From: a virus
IMG/VR virus record: IMGVR_UViG_3300028393_000040
Span: 18,452-82,451 of that record
Strand: one strand, 5' to 3'
Length of the DNA stretch: 64,000 bases
Shown: positions 59,594-64,000 of the stretch, one piece after another
Layout of the letters: every line of letters begins with the position of its first letter
Numbering within the stretch: position 1 is the first letter of the stretch
The notes under the pieces: model-generated
What the model was told of the DNA's origin: nothing
Seen by the model: only the letters and a program-made list of their open reading frames with translations
Database searches by the model: none
Program-made: the position numbers and the translations under genes

Positions 59594-60183
59594 AACTAGA
59601 ATTAATTAAAAAATATTTTAACCCGCAAACCATATTAGATATAGGTGCACATCATGGCGAATTTAATCATCATTGTAGAGCTTATTTTCCTAATAGTTAC
59701 ATATTTTCAATTGAAGGTAATGAATTATGCGAAGAAATTTTAAAAAATAATAATTGTTTATATCTTATAGCACTTTTAGGTAAAGAAAAACAAAAAACCA
59801 TTTTTTATAAAACAAAACTTGATTTACATTGCACAGGTAATTCTCTTTATAAAGAGTTGACAACTCATTATAATGATATTAATTTAATAAAAGAAGAAAA
59901 AGAACTTCAAACTTTAGATGAAATTTTTTCAGCTAATGAAACTTTTGATTTGATTAAAATAGATACACAAGGTTCCGAGTTAGATATTTTAGAAGGAGGC
60001 AAAAAAATAGTTCAAAACGCAAAAGGCATTTTATTGGAAGTTTCCATAAAACCTTATAACGAAGGCGCACCGTTATATAATGATGTAATAAATTATATGA
60101 ATAGCATAGGATTTGAAAATAAAGAATTTTTAGATGGTTCAATGGAATCAATTCAAGCAGATATTCTTTTTATAAAAAAATGA
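59590..60183 (+). CDS. FkbM-family methyltransferase
   Basis: 197 residues. TILDIGAHHGEFNHHCRAYF (14-33) is the SAM-binding motif I, IFSIEGNELCEEIL the acidic second motif, and DLIKIDTQGSELDILEGGKK (near 119-138) the FkbM hallmark. These enzymes O-methylate sugars, which suits its place among glycosyltransferases. It is the only methyltransferase in the window. ATGA overlaps both ways. Confidence 0.88.
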   Translation: MKLELIKKYFNPQTILDIGAHHGEFNHHCRAYFPNSYIFSIEGNELCEEILKNNNCLYLIALLGKEKQKTIFYKTKLDLHCTGNSLYKELTTHYNDINLIKEEKELQTLDEIFSANETFDLIKIDTQGSELDILEGGKKIVQNAKGILLEVSIKPYNEGAPLYNDVINYMNSIGFENKEFLDGSMESIQADILFIKK

Positions 60184-60872
60184 AACTTTATACCGTTTTT
60201 ACAGAGTCACATTATGAAATGTTCAAAGACTATTTTATTAAATCTTTTCCCTTTGACACGAATTTAGAATTAGTAATTAAATTCAAACCACAGGTTTGTG
60301 CATCATCAGAGTTCCAAAGTGAAGGGTGGAGAGATACTATGAAATATAAAGTTCAATGTTTCATTGATGCTGCATATGAAACAAAAGATGGCGAATGTTT
60401 TATGTTTTCAGACCCAGATATACAATTTTTTAAACCATTCCATGATGATGTTGTTAAAGAACTAGGTGATTTTGATGCAGCATTCCAAAATGATTATGGT
60501 GGCGGTGTTAATACGGGATTTTTTATAATGAGATCCACCCCAAAAACTCGTGCATTTTTAAAAACCGTTCAAGGAAATCTTGAAAAATTTCCAGAAGAAC
60601 AAGTTTGTTTTAATTATATAATCAATAACTTTGACAAATTGCCAAAAGTTGCATATAAATGGAAGATGCTACCAAGAGAATATTGGACTTATGGTGAAAA
60701 AGCAATACAGATGGGTGTTAATGGACAACCTTTTAGCACATGGAGTGGAGAAGGAGATTTTGATATTCCTGAGAACATAATAATTCATCATGCTAATTGG
60801 GCAACACCATTCAAAAACAAAATAAAAATTCTTGATGTCGTAAAGGAAAAATACAATGCTAGAAACATTTAA
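60180..60872 (+). CDS. Nucleotide-diphosphosugar transferase (GT77-like)
   Basis: 230 residues. LYTVFTESHYEMFKDYFIKS, TMKYKVQCFIDAAYETKDGE and CFMFSDPDIQFFKPFHDDVV (metal-binding D-P-D near 77-79), then GGGVNTGFFIMRSTPKTRAF follow the Nucleotid_trans (GT77) pattern, with EEQVCFNYIINN where the family has DQ. IIIHHANWATPFKNKI supplies the late His. It overlaps the GT47 gene by 17 bases. Confidence 0.75.
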   Translation: MKLYTVFTESHYEMFKDYFIKSFPFDTNLELVIKFKPQVCASSEFQSEGWRDTMKYKVQCFIDAAYETKDGECFMFSDPDIQFFKPFHDDVVKELGDFDAAFQNDYGGGVNTGFFIMRSTPKTRAFLKTVQGNLEKFPEEQVCFNYIINNFDKLPKVAYKWKMLPREYWTYGEKAIQMGVNGQPFSTWSGEGDFDIPENIIIHHANWATPFKNKIKILDVVKEKYNARNI

Positions 60873-61737
60873 AAAATACTGCATCAGGGCAATATACCCA
60901 CCTTACCCACCTTATCATCAAGGTGATTATTTGGAACAATATTTTTTAAAATTTTATTTAAAAAATATAGAAGAATTTAAAAAGCTAGAAAGACAATTTA
61001 TTCCAGTTTGTTGGACTGATCTTTATTTAAAAGCTTTACACATAATAAATGATTTAGCGGTTGATTTGTCAAGATTGGATAAAGGTAAAAAATACTTTAC
61101 CGTATCTCAACATGATGATGCACCAGCAGTGCAGTTATTACCACCAGATACGATTAATTTCTCCGCTGGTGGCAATCAACCCAATACCATACCAATTCCA
61201 TTAATATGTAGCGCAATACCAAACCCACCAAACCAAAAAAAAGATATATTTTGTAGTTTTGTTGGTAGCGTAACATCACCATCTACAACCTTTGGCGTAT
61301 TAGCACATGATATAAGAATAAAAATGCTCAAAACATTAAAGGATAACCCCGAATATCTTTTAAAACCAAGAAACTGGTCAGAAGATATTAAAAAAGAAAG
61401 ACAGGATATGTTTATAGATATTACTGCTAGAAGTAAATTTACGCTTTGTCCAAGAGGATATGGTGCAACTAGCTATAGAATGTACGAAGCAATGCAGTTG
61501 GGTTCTGTTCCAGTTTACATATACAACGATTTTCCCTTTATACCTTACGCAGACAAGATTAACTGGAACGAAATAGCAGTTTTGATAAACCAAAATGATA
61601 TGGATAATTTAGATGCTATATTAAAATCAATTTCCGATGATCAATACAATCATATGGTTAATAAAATTAAAGAGATATATCCAAAATACTTTACACTTGA
61701 GGCAACATGTAATAATGTTTTAGAACATTTAAAATGA
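60856..61737 (+). CDS. Exostosin-like GT47 glycosyltransferase
   Basis: 293 residues. INFSAGGNQPNTIPIPLICS, DIFCSFVGSVTSPSTTFGVL and FTLCPRGYGATSYRMYEAMQ (near 194-213), then LGSVPVYIYNDFPFIPY are the exostosin domain's sequence order. In animals and plants GT47 enzymes build heparan-type and cell-wall polymers; bacterial and viral members are of unknown specificity. Exostosin-type glycans are often sulfated, which is suggestive given the five sulfotransferase-like genes here. Confidence 0.85.
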   Translation: MLETFKKYCIRAIYPPYPPYHQGDYLEQYFLKFYLKNIEEFKKLERQFIPVCWTDLYLKALHIINDLAVDLSRLDKGKKYFTVSQHDDAPAVQLLPPDTINFSAGGNQPNTIPIPLICSAIPNPPNQKKDIFCSFVGSVTSPSTTFGVLAHDIRIKMLKTLKDNPEYLLKPRNWSEDIKKERQDMFIDITARSKFTLCPRGYGATSYRMYEAMQLGSVPVYIYNDFPFIPYADKINWNEIAVLINQNDMDNLDAILKSISDDQYNHMVNKIKEIYPKYFTLEATCNNVLEHLK

Positions 61738-62495
61738 AAAAAATATTATTTGTAATTGCAAGATATAATGATAATAGGCAGCAAATATTTGATGAAATTA
61801 TCTCTCCTAGAAACAAAGCTTATTGTGATAAGCACGGATTTAAATATATTGTAATTGGTAATTCCGCACCTTTGTTTTTATATAGGCACAATCCCACATG
61901 GTGGAAATTTTCTATTGTAAAAGATCTTATTGATCAAGGAAAACTAGAAAATGGTGATATCCTTGCTCATATCGATGCTGATATGTATTTTGTTAATGAT
62001 TCGGTTTCAATTGAAACACCAAAATCTTTTTCATATGCAATAGATTCTGGTAATACCCATTGCATGGGTTGGTACAGCATAAAAGTTAATGATTGGTCAA
62101 AAAAATTAATCAATAATATTCTTTCACAAGAAAGATTTAATAAATTACACAATAATGTCACAATACATGACAGATTTAAAACATATTCTAGTTTTTGGAA
62201 TGAATTTAGAGAGCAAGCAAGTTGGTATAGTTTAGCAGGAATTAAAAGACATTCCGATAAACCGTTTTGGGAATATCCCAACAATGGTTTTCATAGTGAA
62301 ATGAATGAAGATGTAGTCTATTCAATTGATGAATTAAATGAAAATGTTCAAATATTTGATACGGGATTTAATGTAACCGAATGGCAAGGCGAAAGTGGTT
62401 GCCAGTTTAATATTAATAAAGTTTCAGTCGATAATGTTGTAATTAGACATTTTGCTGGTGGTCAAGATTGGAATAGTGTTAAAAATTGGTTATAA
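61734..62495 (+). CDS. GT34-like galactosyltransferase
   Basis: 253 residues. KILFVIARYNDNRQQIFDEI, NKAYCDKHGFKYIVIGN, PTWWKFSIVKDLIDQ and ILAHIDADMYFVNDSVSI (D-A-D near 81-83) are the GMA12/MNN10 (GT34) pattern. EWQGESGCQFNINK and VVIRHFAGGQDWN near the end supply the late conserved His. It is the last gene of the plus-strand operon and overlaps the converging gene at 62490 by six bases. Confidence 0.8.
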   Translation: MKKILFVIARYNDNRQQIFDEIISPRNKAYCDKHGFKYIVIGNSAPLFLYRHNPTWWKFSIVKDLIDQGKLENGDILAHIDADMYFVNDSVSIETPKSFSYAIDSGNTHCMGWYSIKVNDWSKKLINNILSQERFNKLHNNVTIHDRFKTYSSFWNEFREQASWYSLAGIKRHSDKPFWEYPNNGFHSEMNEDVVYSIDELNENVQIFDTGFNVTEWQGESGCQFNINKVSVDNVVIRHFAGGQDWNSVKNWL

Positions 62496-63188
62496 ACCTT
62501 TAGATTTTAAAAATGGTACAATATAATTGTTATATGTATTATTTGACATTGGGTAATATTCAAAGCAATGAAATTTAAGCATTGTTACTGATGAATTAAG
62601 ATTAAATGAAAAATTATATTTTTCAGAAATTCTTCTTGACCATTCGATATCTTCAGATTGCCCCCAAGTCAATTCCTCATTAAGAGGAATTTCTTTCATA
62701 ATTTCTTTTTTAGCAACCCAATATGAACCATTTATATACATCCACTTAGAACATCTATTTTCAAAATAAGGTAATAAATGCTCATGATTAGGTAAACTGT
62801 CTTTTGGTAACTCTTTTGATGAATGCCACAACCAATCTCTATATCTTTGTCCGTTATTTAATATAACATTACTACATACTTTAAAATCATTACCAAATTT
62901 TAAATAACCTTCATACCAATTATTATCAAAAACATGATAATCATGCATATAAACAATATTATTATATTTTGCATTTTCTGTTATTATATTTTTTTTTCTA
63001 GTAGTCCAATTTTGTTTTATAGATTCATCAAATTCAATAGTTTTAACAAAATTTTCATCTTTAAAATTAGATTTACCAACAATTATAACTTCAAAATTTG
63101 GTATTTTTAATTTTTTAACCGAATCAATAATTGTAGGAATGTATTGATTTGTATGCTCGGTTGTAGTAATTCCAAAAGTAAAATCCAT
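62490..63188 (-). CDS. GT2-like glycosyltransferase
   Basis: 232 residues. FTFGITTTEHTNQYIPTIID (3-22) and FEVIIVGKSNF give the nucleotide-binding half. NNIVYMHDYHVFDNNWYEGY (M-H-D-Y-H near 85-89) replaces the D-x-D, and LTWGQSEDIEWSRRISEKYN (near 180-199) is the strong galactosyltransferase C-terminal motif W-G-x-x-E-D-x-E. Second gene after 63197, eight bases away. A TAAATT box lies five bases before its start. Confidence 0.78.
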   Translation of the reverse strand: MDFTFGITTTEHTNQYIPTIIDSVKKLKIPNFEVIIVGKSNFKDENFVKTIEFDESIKQNWTTRKKNIITENAKYNNIVYMHDYHVFDNNWYEGYLKFGNDFKVCSNVILNNGQRYRDWLWHSSKELPKDSLPNHEHLLPYFENRCSKWMYINGSYWVAKKEIMKEIPLNEELTWGQSEDIEWSRRISEKYNFSFNLNSSVTMLKFHCFEYYPMSNNTYNNYIVPFLKSKGL

Positions 63189-63196
63189 AAATTAAT

Positions 63197-63940
63197 TTAT
63201 ATTAGAATCCAATTTTTTAAATCCAAAGGTCTTAAATCATGATCATCTGGTTTAGGATTTGGTAAATAGGGCCATTTATTATCGCTTATTGGAAAATATA
63301 TTTTATCTGCATTTGATATATATGCTGCAAACCATGAAAAAGTTGATTTTGATATACAGATTTTTTTTGCATTTTTAAGATAAATAAAATCTGACAAAGA
63401 ATCTAATGATCTTATATTACATCCAAGACTACTAAAGTCTTTTAAATAATCGCTATAAGGCTCATCAGTAACAATAGTGCATCGATTTGGCTTTTCCATT
63501 AATATAGCTTTTAAATACAAATTTTTATCAGTTATACTTCCACCACCAGCAAATACATAATCTGTTAAACGTATATGTATTACTAATTCATCATCTAATG
63601 GTTTTTCATATTGATTTTCGTTTTCAATTTGCAAATAATTTATTACATTCTGTCTTCCTATTTGTTTGAAACATTCATATTTATGTATCATAAAATCAAT
63701 ACACCAACCATTTTTTGAATTTTTAACATTTTCAAAGAATTTTTCTCTATTATTATTGTAAATTTCACTTGCTGATTTAATATTATCGTGTACTATACCA
63801 TCTTTTATTTCATAGGTGTTTAAAAACCCTTGTATTTTTTCAGGTATAAACTTCATACCAGTTAATTTATGACAATGCATAGCCGCTACGAAATAATGTA
63901 GTCTATTACCCATTCTACCATCGGATCTTATTGTTATCAT
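63197..63940 (-). CDS. GT11-like fucosyltransferase
   Basis: 247 residues. ITIRSDGRMGNRLHYFVAAM (2-21) contains the G-x-M-G-N-R-L donor loop of GT11 alpha-1,2-fucosyltransferases, VIHIRLTDYVFAGGG near 122-136 the H-x-R-x-x-D-Y motif, and CISKSTFSWFAAYISNADKI near 190-209 the S-x-S-T-F-S-W-W/F-A-A-Y motif, all canonical. It transfers fucose or a similar deoxysugar from a GDP-sugar. Confidence 0.82.
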   Translation of the reverse strand: MITIRSDGRMGNRLHYFVAAMHCHKLTGMKFIPEKIQGFLNTYEIKDGIVHDNIKSASEIYNNNREKFFENVKNSKNGWCIDFMIHKYECFKQIGRQNVINYLQIENENQYEKPLDDELVIHIRLTDYVFAGGGSITDKNLYLKAILMEKPNRCTIVTDEPYSDYLKDFSSLGCNIRSLDSLSDFIYLKNAKKICISKSTFSWFAAYISNADKIYFPISDNKWPYLPNPKPDDHDLRPLDLKNWILI

Positions 63941-63950
63941 TTTATTAAAT

Positions 63951-63978
63951 AGTATTAAAATTTATAATGTAACATCAA
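63951..63978 (-). promoter_or_regulatory. Sigma70-like promoter, TTGATG-N16-AATACT
   Basis: -35 at 63973-63978, -10 at 63951-63956, ten bases before the ATG at 63940. Weaker than the others; AATACT differs from TATACT by one base. The remaining bases to the window edge show nothing else. Confidence 0.4.
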
Positions 63979-64000
63979 TTATATTTTAAACCCATACTCT

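Overview
This window is a piece of a large, AT-rich, T4-like tailed phage (contractile-tail myovirus). The evidence is a nearly complete T4-type head and baseplate gene set (portal gp20, protease gp21, scaffold gp22, major capsid gp23, gp4, gp13, gp15, gp16, gp6, gp25) together with T4-type replication, recombination and late-transcription genes (gp44, gp62, gp61, UvsY, UvsW, gp47, gp55). The host is not identifiable. A lysis cassette with a candidate single-protein spanin and abundant envelope-glycan enzymes suggest a Gram-negative, probably aquatic, low-GC host; this is inference. Genes are packed throughout, no stretch over 300 bases lacks a gene, and I saw no tRNA, CRISPR array or insertion sequence.

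Layout. 1-9164 (minus): tail/baseplate genes (a partial structural gene, a 1332-residue gp7-position protein with a beta-propeller, gp6, gp25). 9191-11404: unknown gene, clamp loader gp44, a 57-residue gene, small terminase gp16. 11592-16523 (minus): capsid module gp13, gp4, gp21, small core protein, gp22, gp23. 16553-18392: sulfotransferase plus TPR-glycosyltransferase. 18427-25719 (minus): portal, two small structural proteins, a repeat fibre and an RCC1 double propeller. 25792-32043: glycan island with glycosyltransferases, sulfotransferases and a radical SAM enzyme on both strands. 32084-40894 (minus): four fibre-type genes, the last being a gp15 fusion, with a sulfotransferase between two of them. 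40918-45013: small genes, a GroES-like protein, gp62, a glycosyltransferase and primase gp61. 45048-52233 (minus): small genes, a nucleotide-binding protein, a lysis cassette and a GIY-YIG protein. 52259-62495 (plus): UvsY-UvsW-gp55-gp47 followed without a break by nine glycosyltransferase/methyltransferase genes. 62490-63940 (minus): two further glycosyltransferases.

Regulation. Two start signals recur. Replication and glycan transcription units have a sigma70-like promoter, TTGNNN-N16-TANNNT, whose spacer is 16 bases in every case I found. Structural and lysis genes have a TAARTA box resembling the T4 late promoter TATAAATA, which fits the gp55-like sigma factor encoded here. In both classes the box mostly ends only 5-8 bases before the start codon, so many transcripts should begin at or next to the AUG (leaderless). 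The major capsid gene is the exception: it has a roughly 50-base leader with AGGAG and much higher GC.

The most unusual content is the glycan arsenal (about 16 glycosyltransferases, five sulfotransferase-like proteins, an FkbM methyltransferase and a radical SAM enzyme), partly in its own sigma70-type units inside the late structural region, together with modular fibre proteins that share domains, including one attached to the tail-terminator protein gp15.
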